Position numbers and translations under genes: made by a program
Shown: positions 29,995 to 35,807 of the stretch, piece by piece
Layout: each line of letters opens with the position of its first letter
How positions within the stretch are numbered: the first letter of the stretch is position 1
The notes under the pieces: generated by a model
Told to the model about the DNA's origin: nothing
Seen by the model: the letters and a program-made list of their open reading frames with translations, nothing else
Databases searched by the model: none
IMG/VR virus record: IMGVR_UViG_3300047319_001642
Coordinates: 1-39,858 of that record
Length of the DNA: 39,858 bases
Strand: one strand, 5' to 3'
From: a virus

Positions 29995-31038
29995 TCAGGA
30001 TATAGCGAGCGCGTTCAGGTAGGGCGCGTAGAGGATCTCGGCCTGGCGCGCTGTGATCGCGTAGGCGGGGTCGCAGATCTGGCTGTCGAGCCGCAGCGAC
30101 GAGTAGTGGAAGACGATCAGCGGCTGCCCGTTCACGCGCGGCGGAGCGCCCGGCTCGAGATGGTGGCTATGGATATTCCACGGCGCCAGGTTGACTCCAG
30201 GATGACGGATGACGTGGGTACGACCATATCTCGGCCGTGCGGACCTACCCGCGGCGTCATCGCCTCCTCGATCGTCCACTTCTTCCAACGCTCGCAGACC
30301 GTGATCCCCTTCGCCCCGTACTTCGCGTAACCCTTCGTCTTCGGATTTCGGCAGCGCGCCAGGATGCCCGTCCAGGTCTTGTATTCCTTCGTGTAGCCCG
30401 TCGCCCATGATTCCCCGTGCGTTTTCGACATCCTCGCTCCTCTCGACTATGTCTTCGAGCGCCGATTGATCTCCGAAGAGCGGTCGTTTACCAGGACGCT
30501 CGACGACATCGGTATACGACCACGCGTGATTCAGTTCGGCCATCTCCCTAGCGATCGAGACACCTGCCATGTAGACGAGCCCGGTGTTGAAGAGCCCGAA
30601 CTGGCGGTGGGTCTCGAACGTCACGCCCGGGAGGCCGGCGGAGCGCGGCGGGATCCGATGCGGGCAGACCGCGAGCTTCGCCGCGCCGATCTCGGCGAAC
30701 ATCGGCCCTGGCGAACTCCAGAACCATAGGTCGCCGTCGAGTGTCGTCAGCGGCGCGCCGGTCTCCTCCATCACGTCGGCGAAGAAGCGCCAGCGCATCG
30801 TGACGACGGTATCGATCGGCGAGCGCGGCGGGCCGGGGAGGCGCGACGGCTCGAAGTCGGGGTGGCGGGCGAGGAAGCCCTCGCGCGTCCGGACCAAGCA
30901 ATCAGCGCCCTCGGATCCGATCGGGCGCCAGTCCCACGCGAGGGCGTGCAGGCGGAAGTCCCCGCAGTGCCGGCGCATCGAGGCCAGCAGGACGGGAAGC
31001 TGCCAGTCCCTGCAGACCGTCGCGTAGTGGCGGATCAT
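29995..31038 (-). CDS. Glycosyltransferase-like protein with in-frame insertion
   Basis: A 347-residue protein of GT-A type: an N-terminal nucleotide-binding half starting MIRHYATVCRDWQLPVLLAS, FADVMEETGAPLTTLDGDLW with a DxD-like DGD (101-103), then QFGLFNTGLVYMAG and LFGDQSALEDIVER (DQ motif). The C-terminal motif HVIRHPGVNLAPWNIHSHHL continues the fold and ends near LIVFHYSSLRL. Between them, residues about 201-275 (DNA 30214-30438) are out-of-frame reading of an endonuclease-like sequence, so the fold is interrupted. It could be inactive, or tolerate the loop. The likely acceptor is phage DNA or a virion or surface sugar. It starts at ATG 31038 (ATGA overlap). Confidence 0.65.
   Translation of the reverse strand: MIRHYATVCRDWQLPVLLASMRRHCGDFRLHALAWDWRPIGSEGADCLVRTREGFLARHPDFEPSRLPGPPRSPIDTVVTMRWRFFADVMEETGAPLTTLDGDLWFWSSPGPMFAEIGAAKLAVCPHRIPPRSAGLPGVTFETHRQFGLFNTGLVYMAGVSIAREMAELNHAWSYTDVVERPGKRPLFGDQSALEDIVERSEDVENARGIMGDGLHEGIQDLDGHPGALPKSEDEGLREVRGEGDHGLRALEEVDDRGGDDAAGRSARPRYGRTHVIRHPGVNLAPWNIHSHHLEPGAPPRVNGQPLIVFHYSSLRLDSQICDPAYAITARQAEILYAPYLNALAIS
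30132..30431 (-). CDS. HNH/AP2-type endonuclease fragment nested in the glycosyltransferase gene
   Basis: In another frame, 99 codons start at ATG 30431 with a GAGAGGAG Shine-Dalgarno. Residues 12-50 (GYTKEYKTWTGILARCRNPK, then GYAKYGAKGITVCERWKKW) match the N-terminal segment of phage HNH endonucleases of the 'Y..W..M..RC.NP....Y..YG.RGI.VC.RW' type. The catalytic C-terminal part with His/Asn and 'NCRW' is missing. From about residue 72 the frame merely reads glycosyltransferase sequence. It is therefore a truncated, mobile-endonuclease remnant, whether translated or not. Confidence 0.65.
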   Translation of the reverse strand: MSKTHGESWATGYTKEYKTWTGILARCRNPKTKGYAKYGAKGITVCERWKKWTIEEAMTPRVGPHGRDMVVPTSSVILESTWRRGISIATISSRALRRA

Positions 31039-31196
31039 CCCCGGGCCTTGACGCGCCCGACGACGTTCCTTTGCGCCTTCGCCCGGCGCTCGGCGGCGCG
31101 ACGTTCGAGTTCGGCCTCCGTAGCGGCGACCTGCTCCTTCAGGCCCTTCAGTCGCTCGCGGAAGTAGGCGTCCGTCAGTGGCGGCGGTTTCTTCAC
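31035..31196 (-). CDS. Small coiled-coil protein, 53 residues
   Basis: A short gene read from the sequence, GTG 31196 to TGA 31035: KKPPPLTDAYFRERLKGLKE, QVAATEAELERRAAERRAKA, ending VVGRVKARG. It is a charged coiled coil. It overlaps the genes on both sides by four bases (GTGA and ATGA), which strongly supports it. It lies between two glycosyltransferase-like genes, so a bridging or regulatory subunit is possible. No family is recognised. Confidence 0.65.
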   Translation of the reverse strand: MKKPPPLTDAYFRERLKGLKEQVAATEAELERRAAERRAKAQRNVVGRVKARG

Positions 31197-31957
31197 GCGC
31201 CCAGCCTACCGTCCCATGCGTCGGGGCCAATGAGATTCTTCTCCGCCCAGTCGATGACGCTCGTGTCCTTGCAGTTCGCGACCCAGCACGTGCCCGAGTG
31301 GAGCCCTCGGATCGAAGCGTCGGTCCAGTCACGCGATCCGTAGGCGTTCAGGATGAGCGTCGTCGGCGCCGTCTCGGCGAGGAGGACCGGAGCGTGGAAG
31401 AGGTCCCACGCCATGTTCGGCGGCGTCCGGTGGAGCGACGGCCGATCCGCCCAGAGCGAGAGGTGGGCCACGAGCGTCCCGTTGATGTGCGGCGCGACCC
31501 GATCCATCCGCGCACCCACGACCCGCTTCCCGGCATGCATGGCGAGTCCGTGCTCCTTCCGGAGTCGGTCGATCCAGTCGACCGAGACCGGGCAGCCGTC
31601 CGATTCGACCGTGAAAATCGTCGAGAAGTCCGTCCCGCCGGCGGCGTACTGTTCGGCAAGCTGCTCGAAGGATCCTGACCAGAGCGCGTTCGACCCCGCG
31701 GGGTGCCCGGTCCCCTCCCGCTTCGCGCGGATCGTAGTCGCTCGGAACTTCTTCCCGCAGTAGACGCTCGTCTCCCACGCTTCTCGGGAGAACTCGACGT
31801 CGAAGCGGCGGGCGAGGACGAGCGTTACGTCGGCGCGCGGAGCCGGCTCGATATCGGCGAGCAGCCGCGCGAGCCGGAGCGACGCGGCCTCGTCCCCTCC
31901 CCAATACTGGACGACGATCGCCAGGCCGAGCGGCGGGAGGGGAGCGCGGTTGATCAC
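31193..31957 (-). CDS. Glycosyltransferase-like protein
   Basis: A 254-residue protein of GT-A look: PPLGLAIVVQYWGGDEAASL and RLARLLADIEPAPRADVTLV (nucleotide-binding beta-alpha unit), then EGTGHPAGSNALWSGSFEQL and STIFTVESDGCPVSVDWIDR (about 112-131), where ESDG stands in for the metal-binding DxD. HINGTLVAHLSLWAD and APTTLILNAYGSRDWTDASI follow. Family number is not recognised. It starts at GTG 31957, and the longer frame is a shadow of the Cys-rich gene upstream. With the neighbouring glycosyltransferase and the TAGT it may act on modified phage DNA, which is inference. Confidence 0.6.
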   Translation of the reverse strand: MINRAPLPPLGLAIVVQYWGGDEAASLRLARLLADIEPAPRADVTLVLARRFDVEFSREAWETSVYCGKKFRATTIRAKREGTGHPAGSNALWSGSFEQLAEQYAAGGTDFSTIFTVESDGCPVSVDWIDRLRKEHGLAMHAGKRVVGARMDRVAPHINGTLVAHLSLWADRPSLHRTPPNMAWDLFHAPVLLAETAPTTLILNAYGSRDWTDASIRGLHSGTCWVANCKDTSVIDWAEKNLIGPDAWDGRLGA

Positions 31958-31971
31958 TCGTTGCCGGCCAT
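31954..31971 (-). CDS. Five-codon bridging ORF, MAGNE
   Basis: ATG GCC GGC AAC GAG TGA starts inside the stop of the Cys-rich gene (TAATG) and its TGA overlaps the GTG start of the glycosyltransferase (GTGA). It may pass ribosomes from one gene to the next. Confidence 0.35.
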   Translation of the reverse strand: MAGNE

Positions 31972-32684
31972 TACGGCGTGTCCTTCTTCGGGTAGCCGAC
32001 CGCGCCGCACCTCCGTTGTTCCCCCTCCCCGGGGTGAATGGGCTTGCCGGCGTCACGACAGGCATCCGAGCAATAAGCCACCGTGCCAAAGCCGCTGCCG
32101 CACCACGATTTGTCGCACCTCCCCGGCTCTCCCTCCCTGGGGTGGATGGGGCGCTCGGCGTCGAAGCATTGCCCCGTGCAGAACCAGCGGCCGTTCCGAT
32201 ACCAGGTGTGCTGCCAGTTGGGCGGCGTCTCTTCGGTCCCGCACCACGGCTTGCATCGTGGCGGCTCTCCCTCCCGGTCTTGGGCGGCAAAGTCGGCATT
32301 GATCTCGGCCACATGCTCGGCGTAGCGGCCCGGGTGTATTTCGCAACGTCGAGGATGCGCACCCGAACCGCAGCGGCATCGTGGCGGCTCTCCTTGGACT
32401 GCTGGGGCGGCCCGTTTGATCGGCGTCGATTTGAGTAGCTTCCCCGGTGGTATCGCAACGTCGGTCAGGTCGCATGACGGGCATTCGTGGGGCGCGGCGG
32501 GCGACTGGGGAGTGGCGCGGGCTGCTTCGACACGAGCGATGCAAACCATCTGCACGCGCCCCCCGCCGACGTCGCAGCACGGCTCACCGACTTGGCCGAG
32601 CGTCGAGCCAGGAGCAGCGGTGCACACCGGACAGGCCACGCCCAGCACGTCCTCGCGGCTCACTTCGTGTTCTGGTTTCGTCAA
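31971..32684 (-). CDS. Cys-rich protein with repeated zinc-binding modules
   Basis: A 237-residue protein with many Cys pairs: VACPVCTAAPGSTLG, HECPSCDLTD, then modules GEPPRCRCGSGAHPRRC, GEPPRCKPWCG, GRWFCTGQCFDAERPIHP, EGEPGRCDKSWCGSG, AYCSDACRDAGKPIHP and EGEQRRCG. The recurring unit 'WCG ... W/YC[ST]..C.DA..PIHP.EGE' fits an FCS/treble-clef zinc finger repeated about every 35-45 residues. It probably binds nucleic acid or protein. It begins at TTG 32684, whose TTGA overlap with the previous stop supports the rare start. Function unknown. Confidence 0.6.
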   Translation of the reverse strand: MTKPEHEVSREDVLGVACPVCTAAPGSTLGQVGEPCCDVGGGRVQMVCIARVEAARATPQSPAAPHECPSCDLTDVAIPPGKLLKSTPIKRAAPAVQGEPPRCRCGSGAHPRRCEIHPGRYAEHVAEINADFAAQDREGEPPRCKPWCGTEETPPNWQHTWYRNGRWFCTGQCFDAERPIHPREGEPGRCDKSWCGSGFGTVAYCSDACRDAGKPIHPGEGEQRRCGAVGYPKKDTP

Positions 32685-32947
32685 GGCTTCCCTCCCTCGG
32701 GTGGAGCGGCGGTCCGTATCGGCGACTGGTCCGGTGTCGCATCCAGCGCCTTCCGGAAACGGTCGTTATCGGCCTGGAGGGTGGCGGCGGCGGCGCGGGA
32801 CTCGTCGCGTTCGTTTTCGAACTTACCCATATGCTCCTCGGCCCAGCGCAAGTCCTCGCGCGATCGCTTTAGGGTCCGCTCCAACCGCTCAATGGTGGAA
32901 AGATAGCCCTGGATCAATCGCTCCGGAGAAACCGGCCCGCAACTCAT
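32681..32947 (-). CDS. Coiled-coil protein, unknown
   Basis: An 88-residue protein starting SCGPVSPERLIQGYLSTIER and then a charged coiled coil (LERTLKRSREDLRWAEEHMG, FENERDESRAAAATLQADND), ending TAAPPEGGKP. ATG 32947 overlaps the upstream stop (ATGA). Unknown function. Confidence 0.6.
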   Translation of the reverse strand: MSCGPVSPERLIQGYLSTIERLERTLKRSREDLRWAEEHMGKFENERDESRAAAATLQADNDRFRKALDATPDQSPIRTAAPPEGGKP

Positions 32948-33150
32948 CGTCGTGTACCCGCTGTCCCAGTGACCTGTTTTCGTAGTGCGGCCAGCGCGTT
33001 CTTGTAGTCCGCCCGCGCGCACGTCGGTTGTTGCGAGCATTTGTCGTCCGCCTCTTCGCTGGCGGACCGCGAACAGCCGCAGCCGACGTATCCGCCGTAT
33101 TGTCGGAGTCGTCGAAGCAAGCTTGCCACCGTAGAGCGCGTGTAGTTCAT
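32944..33150 (-). CDS. Small Cys-containing protein, unknown
   Basis: A 68-residue protein: NYTRSTVASLLRRLRQYGGY, then VGCGCSRSASEEADDKCSQQ with four Cys in all (CGC, C, C) that may bind zinc, and ending ALRKQVTGTAGTRR. ATG 33150 overlaps the previous stop. The DNA around its 3' end shares a short repeat with that of the next gene. Confidence 0.5.
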   Translation of the reverse strand: MNYTRSTVASLLRRLRQYGGYVGCGCSRSASEEADDKCSQQPTCARADYKNALAALRKQVTGTAGTRR

Positions 33151-33323
33151 CGTGTACCCCGTGTACCCGCTGGCCCTGGGTACTCGTGTCGCTCGATGAC
33201 GTCGTGCTCGCACTTGGGCCGGTCGGGGTCGTTGTTCCAGCAGCCCGCGCCGCACTTGTCGCAAGCCTCCCCGTTGCACATGAGGCAGTCGGGGCCCGGG
33301 CATTCTGGCGCGTCGTCGCTCAT
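33147..33323 (-). CDS. Small zinc-binding protein, 58 residues
   Basis: A short Cys-rich protein: SDDAPECPGPDCLMCNGEAC, DKCGAGCWNNDPDRPKCEHD. Seven Cys, mostly as CxxC or close, suggest two zinc sites in a knuckle. Coupled to both neighbours by ATGA. Function unknown. Confidence 0.55.
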   Translation of the reverse strand: MSDDAPECPGPDCLMCNGEACDKCGAGCWNNDPDRPKCEHDVIERHEYPGPAGTRGTR

Positions 33324-33973
33324 GGCTTCGTCTGCCCTGGGGGAGTGGCGAGGGCGCGAATGCGGGCGACTGCTTGGCGGGCGTGGACGCACTCGGCACA
33401 GTCACAGCCCATCGCATGGCGGGCGCCGGCCTCGACTGACGCCGCGCACGCCTCTACCGTTGCCGCATCAAGCCCGCCGAGACGCCCCGGGGAGCGGCTA
33501 GCACGGTCGCGCTCGAGCGCTTCGGTAAGAATCCCCGTCACCTTCTCGCACCATGCCCCCGGCGTTCGGGTAATGCCGCTATCGCACATGCACGTTGCCA
33601 TCTGCACGGGATGAAGCCGGTGCGCTAACTCCCTCGCCACCTCCCGCGCTGGCCGTGCTGGCGCTACCGTCGGGGGAGCGGGCCGACTCGGGATGCAATC
33701 GCCTTCGTGTCCGGCCTTGTAGACGCACGTAAAGACGACCTTGGCGCATCCATCGGGGTCGAACGGCTGGCCCGTCGGGGGAGCCGGCTCGGGGGGTTCC
33801 GCCTTGGCGTGCAATTGCGCCCAGGCACTCCGGCAGCCATCGGAGCACCAGTAGCGCGTGACGCCGTACCGCTGGCCGCCGTAAATCCAGGTCATGTTCG
33901 GAACATCGGGATAGGCCTCGTCGCCGCACCACGCGGCACCCCAGGCATCGACAGGAAAGCTCGCCGCCCCCAT
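33320..33973 (-). CDS. Cys-rich protein related to the zinc-module protein
   Basis: A 217-residue protein from ATG 33973 (TGATG with a 17-codon upstream ORF). It has AWGAAWCGDEAYPDVP, then GVTRYWCSDGCRSAWAQLHA, the same 'WCG ... WCSDGC' zinc module as the gene at 31971-32684. A VVFTCVYKAGHEGDCIPSRP segment with Cys/His and a C-terminal MGCDCAECVHARQAVARIRA follow. The frame opens further upstream, but the overlap pattern fixes the start. Function unknown. Confidence 0.6.
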   Translation of the reverse strand: MGAASFPVDAWGAAWCGDEAYPDVPNMTWIYGGQRYGVTRYWCSDGCRSAWAQLHAKAEPPEPAPPTGQPFDPDGCAKVVFTCVYKAGHEGDCIPSRPAPPTVAPARPAREVARELAHRLHPVQMATCMCDSGITRTPGAWCEKVTGILTEALERDRASRSPGRLGGLDAATVEACAASVEAGARHAMGCDCAECVHARQAVARIRALATPPGQTKP

Positions 33974-34026
33974 CACGCATCCCTCAGTAGTGCGGCTGGG
34001 GTGGTCGCTTTCTTTGCCGTATCCAT
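33973..34026 (-). CDS. 17-residue upstream ORF with strong Shine-Dalgarno
   Basis: ATG 34026 encodes MDTAKKATTPAALLRDA and ends in a TGA that overlaps the ATG of the following zinc-module gene. It has one of the best ribosome-binding sites in the window (GGAGG, AATCAAAC, ATG). It could be a real peptide or a leader that delivers ribosomes to the next start. Confidence 0.45.
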   Translation of the reverse strand: MDTAKKATTPAALLRDA

Positions 34027-34044
34027 GTTTGATTACCTCCGTGG

Positions 34045-34212
34045 TCAGGTCCGCTCGCGAAATATCCGTCCGTCCTTGTGCCAAGCGCAGACGGGTTTAC
34101 CGTTCACGACGCGCGTGGCTTTTCGGTAGCACTTGCGGCTCATGACGGAGCCGGGGTTGTTCACCCATTCTTCGCAGGTCACGAATCGCGTCGCGACGGT
34201 GTGCCACTTCAC
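34045..34212 (-). CDS. Small protein, 55 residues, unknown
   Basis: A short gene read from the sequence, GTG 34212 to TGA 34045: KWHTVATRFVTCEEWVNNPG, SVMSRKCYRKATRVVNGKPV and ending CAWHKDGRIFRERT. Three Cys and two His suggest a small zinc site. GTG overlaps the previous stop (GTGA). A later ATG in frame (34143) is possible but loses the overlap. Confidence 0.5.
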   Translation of the reverse strand: MKWHTVATRFVTCEEWVNNPGSVMSRKCYRKATRVVNGKPVCAWHKDGRIFRERT

Positions 34213-34382
34213 CCGCGCACCTCGTTGTAAGTCTCCAGGAAGGCGCCGACGTCCTCACTCAACTCGGCCCACTCGGCTTGAAAGTGGTCCTCGTCGCTGG
34301 CCTCGTCGCCCTCGACCTTCTTCCAGCGCTCCAGCAGTTTGACCGCCATCTTGAGCATGGATGCGGACACCGCGGCGTTCAT
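34209..34382 (-). CDS. Small helical protein, 57 residues, unknown
   Basis: Starts at ATG 34382 (ATGA overlap): NAAVSASMLKMAVKLLERWK, then an acidic helix with DEASDEDHFQAEWAELSEDV and ending FLETYNEVRG. It is acidic and all-helical. No family is recognised; acidic small proteins in phages sometimes act as inhibitors, but nothing here proves that. Confidence 0.5.
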   Translation of the reverse strand: MNAAVSASMLKMAVKLLERWKKVEGDEASDEDHFQAEWAELSEDVGAFLETYNEVRG

Positions 34383-34609
34383 AGCATCCTCGCCAGGATC
34401 GCGTCGCGCGTCTTGTCGCTCACCTCGGCGGCGACAACGCGGCCTAACGTCCCTATTGGCAGCCTTAGGATGAACGCCTCGCCCTTCGCAGACACGAGGC
34501 AGCGCGTGTGCGCGTAGTGGCGAACGTCGTACTTGATCAGGCCCTTGTCGTGCTTGTGGCAAAACCGGCACGACCGGAACAGGTCTAGGTAATCGTCCTT
34601 CGCCCTCAT
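34379..34609 (-). CDS. Small HxxC/CxxC protein, unknown
   Basis: A 76-residue protein: RAKDDYLDLFRSCRFCHKHD, GLIKYDVRHYAHTRCLVSAK, then LPIGTLGRVVAAEVSDKTRD. The CRFCH and later HYAHTRC could coordinate one zinc in a small treble clef. AAAGGA upstream of ATG 34609 is a good Shine-Dalgarno. Function unknown. Confidence 0.6.
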   Translation of the reverse strand: MRAKDDYLDLFRSCRFCHKHDKGLIKYDVRHYAHTRCLVSAKGEAFILRLPIGTLGRVVAAEVSDKTRDAILARML

Positions 34610-34612
34610 TGC

Positions 34613-34825
34613 TCACGTCCTTTCGTTTGATGTACGGGGGTCGGACTGCGATACGAGCGTCTTCAGGATCGCGTCGACCTCAGCCCAGACTCGGTTGATC
34701 CGGTAATACTCGTCCGGCGACGAAACGAGGCGGCCGCGGATCGGCGCGGCCTGGAGCGCGCCCGACGCCTTAGAGAGTTCCCTCATCGCCGCCTCGATGT
34801 GGCGGATAGCCTTCCCGGTGTCCAT
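34613..34825 (-). CDS. Small helical protein, unknown
   Basis: A 70-residue protein: DTGKAIRHIEAAMRELSKAS, then RLVSSPDEYYRINRVWAEVD and LKTLVSQSDPRTSNERT. It resembles small unknown helical proteins in phages. It starts at ATG 34825, with the TAACGT box 7 bases upstream and no Shine-Dalgarno, so it is probably the first gene of the leftward small-protein operon. Confidence 0.6.
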   Translation of the reverse strand: MDTGKAIRHIEAAMRELSKASGALQAAPIRGRLVSSPDEYYRINRVWAEVDAILKTLVSQSDPRTSNERT

Positions 34826-34832
34826 ACCGGGT

Positions 34833-34838
34833 ACGTTA
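34833..34838 (-). promoter_or_regulatory. Putative leaderless -10 box TAACGT
   Basis: CGCGTAACGT, 7 bases (ACCCGGT), then ATG 34825. The stop of the muramidase gene (34844) is just upstream. Confidence 0.65.
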
Positions 34839-34843
34839 CGCGG

Positions 34844-35506
34844 TCAGGGTCTCTTGACGTAGGCGAGGAGGTCCTCGCGGTCGCCGCGCCAGACGTTGTG
34901 GTCGCAGGGACCGGCGACCCCGGGGCAGACGAACGTCTCGGAGTCCTGCCAGAGCGTCCAGCGCGGCCAGACCGGGAGCCCTTGGCGGTCGACCGGGAGC
35001 GCCGGCTCGGGCCCCTCGCGCGCGTCGTCGCCATCGTAGCGGGGGACCCAGAGGTCCGTGGCGATCGCGCTCGGCCAGGTCGGGGAGCCGAGCTCCTCCT
35101 TCCAGACGCGCGCCGAGGTGTAGACGAACAGCCGCCGGTCGCCGCCCAGCCGGATCGCCTCCTGGACCCACTCCTCGACGAAGCGGATATCCGGGCACCA
35201 TCCGTCGTTCGGCTCGACGTCCAGGACCAGGCGCTCGTTGTCGCGCAGCCCTCCGCCGGCGGTCGCTACGTTCACTAGGAGGTCGGCCTGGGAGACCGCA
35301 GACGAGGTCGGCATCGGGAAGTGGTAGTAGAGCACCAGCTCGAAGGGCTGCGCGCGGGCGCCGTCCCGGTGGGCGGCGAACGTCGGGTCGAAGCCACGCC
35401 CGTTCGTCGCCTTCGCCCCGAAGATGTCCATCCCGGCGGCGAGGACCGCGTCCCAGTCGCGAACCGGGTGGTGATGCGAGACGTCGATCCCCTGCGCGCG
35501 CTCCAT
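34844..35506 (-). CDS. Endolysin, GH25 muramidase
   Basis: A 220-residue GH25 lysozyme that cuts the MurNAc-GlcNAc backbone of peptidoglycan. Signatures: QGIDVSHHHPVRDWDAVLA (Asp8), ERLVLDVEPNDGW with the DxE pair (Asp96, Glu98), RRLFVYTSARVWKEEL, ATDLWVPRYDGDD and PRWTLWQDSETF, then DHNVWRGDREDL. All belong to the single catalytic domain, which is nearly full length, and there is no extra binding domain. ATG 35506 is chosen since a TAAGCT box lies 7 bases before it; the frame begins slightly earlier with MAGSRSRR. No signal peptide, so it needs a holin for release. Confidence 0.9.
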   Translation of the reverse strand: MERAQGIDVSHHHPVRDWDAVLAAGMDIFGAKATNGRGFDPTFAAHRDGARAQPFELVLYYHFPMPTSSAVSQADLLVNVATAGGGLRDNERLVLDVEPNDGWCPDIRFVEEWVQEAIRLGGDRRLFVYTSARVWKEELGSPTWPSAIATDLWVPRYDGDDAREGPEPALPVDRQGLPVWPRWTLWQDSETFVCPGVAGPCDHNVWRGDREDLLAYVKRP

Positions 35507-35513
35507 CCCCCGG

Positions 35514-35519
35514 AGCTTA
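35514..35519 (-). promoter_or_regulatory. Putative leaderless -10 box TAAGCT
   Basis: TAAGCT, 7 bases (CCGGGGG), then ATG 35506 of the muramidase gene. The spacer is very close to that at 35795-35801. Confidence 0.6.
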
Positions 35520-35602
35520 CACCCCGGCGAGCGCCGCGATCGCGAGCCCGCCAAGCCGTCCCCAGGGACGCTGGCAGCCCGCTCGGATACCGGTCCGGAC
35601 CC

Positions 35603-35794
35603 TCACGTCTCGCTGGCTCCGCGCGACCGGAGCCGGACGCGCTTCCCTACCGCGCACGCCAGCGCGACGACCTGCGCCTCCTTGACGTCGAGCCGCCGGC
35701 CGATCACCGATTCGAGGTGGTAGCGGACCGTGTGCGCGTCGATCCCCTTCTCGGCCATCTCCCGGGCCTTCGCCTTCATCGCTGGTAGTTCCAT
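35603..35794 (-). CDS. Small helical protein, unknown
   Basis: A 63-residue protein: ELPAMKAKAREMAEKGIDAH, TVRYHLESVIGRRLDVKEAQ, VVALACAVGKRVRLRSRG. The 'A.eMAEKGIDAHTVRYHLE' part looks like a small HTH or a winged-helix half, so DNA binding is possible. ATG 35794 has TAACGT 7 bases upstream; that TAA is the stop codon of the TAGT gene. Confidence 0.55.
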   Translation of the reverse strand: MELPAMKAKAREMAEKGIDAHTVRYHLESVIGRRLDVKEAQVVALACAVGKRVRLRSRGASET

Positions 35795-35801
35795 GCCCCG
35801 G

Positions 35802-35807
35802 ACGTTA
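35802..35807 (-). promoter_or_regulatory. Putative leaderless -10 box TAACGT
   Basis: CGCGTAACGT, 7 bases (CCGGGGC), then ATG 35794. The TAA at 35807-35805 is also the stop codon of the glycosyltransferase gene. Confidence 0.65.

Noticed and set aside
31197-31208. TAGGCT six bases before GTG 31196 as a promoter
   Set aside because: The GTG overlaps the upstream stop (GTGA), so coupled translation explains the start, and the hexamer lies within coding sequence.
31957-32458. Extension of the second glycosyltransferase frame to 32458
   Set aside because: The added part is Arg/Pro/Gly-rich and overlaps the Cys-rich gene in another frame; GTG 31957 fits the overlap pattern.
35520-35602. Gap between the muramidase and the small helical gene
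   Set aside because: It is 83 bases long and no convincing gene, terminator or further motif beyond the -10 box was found.
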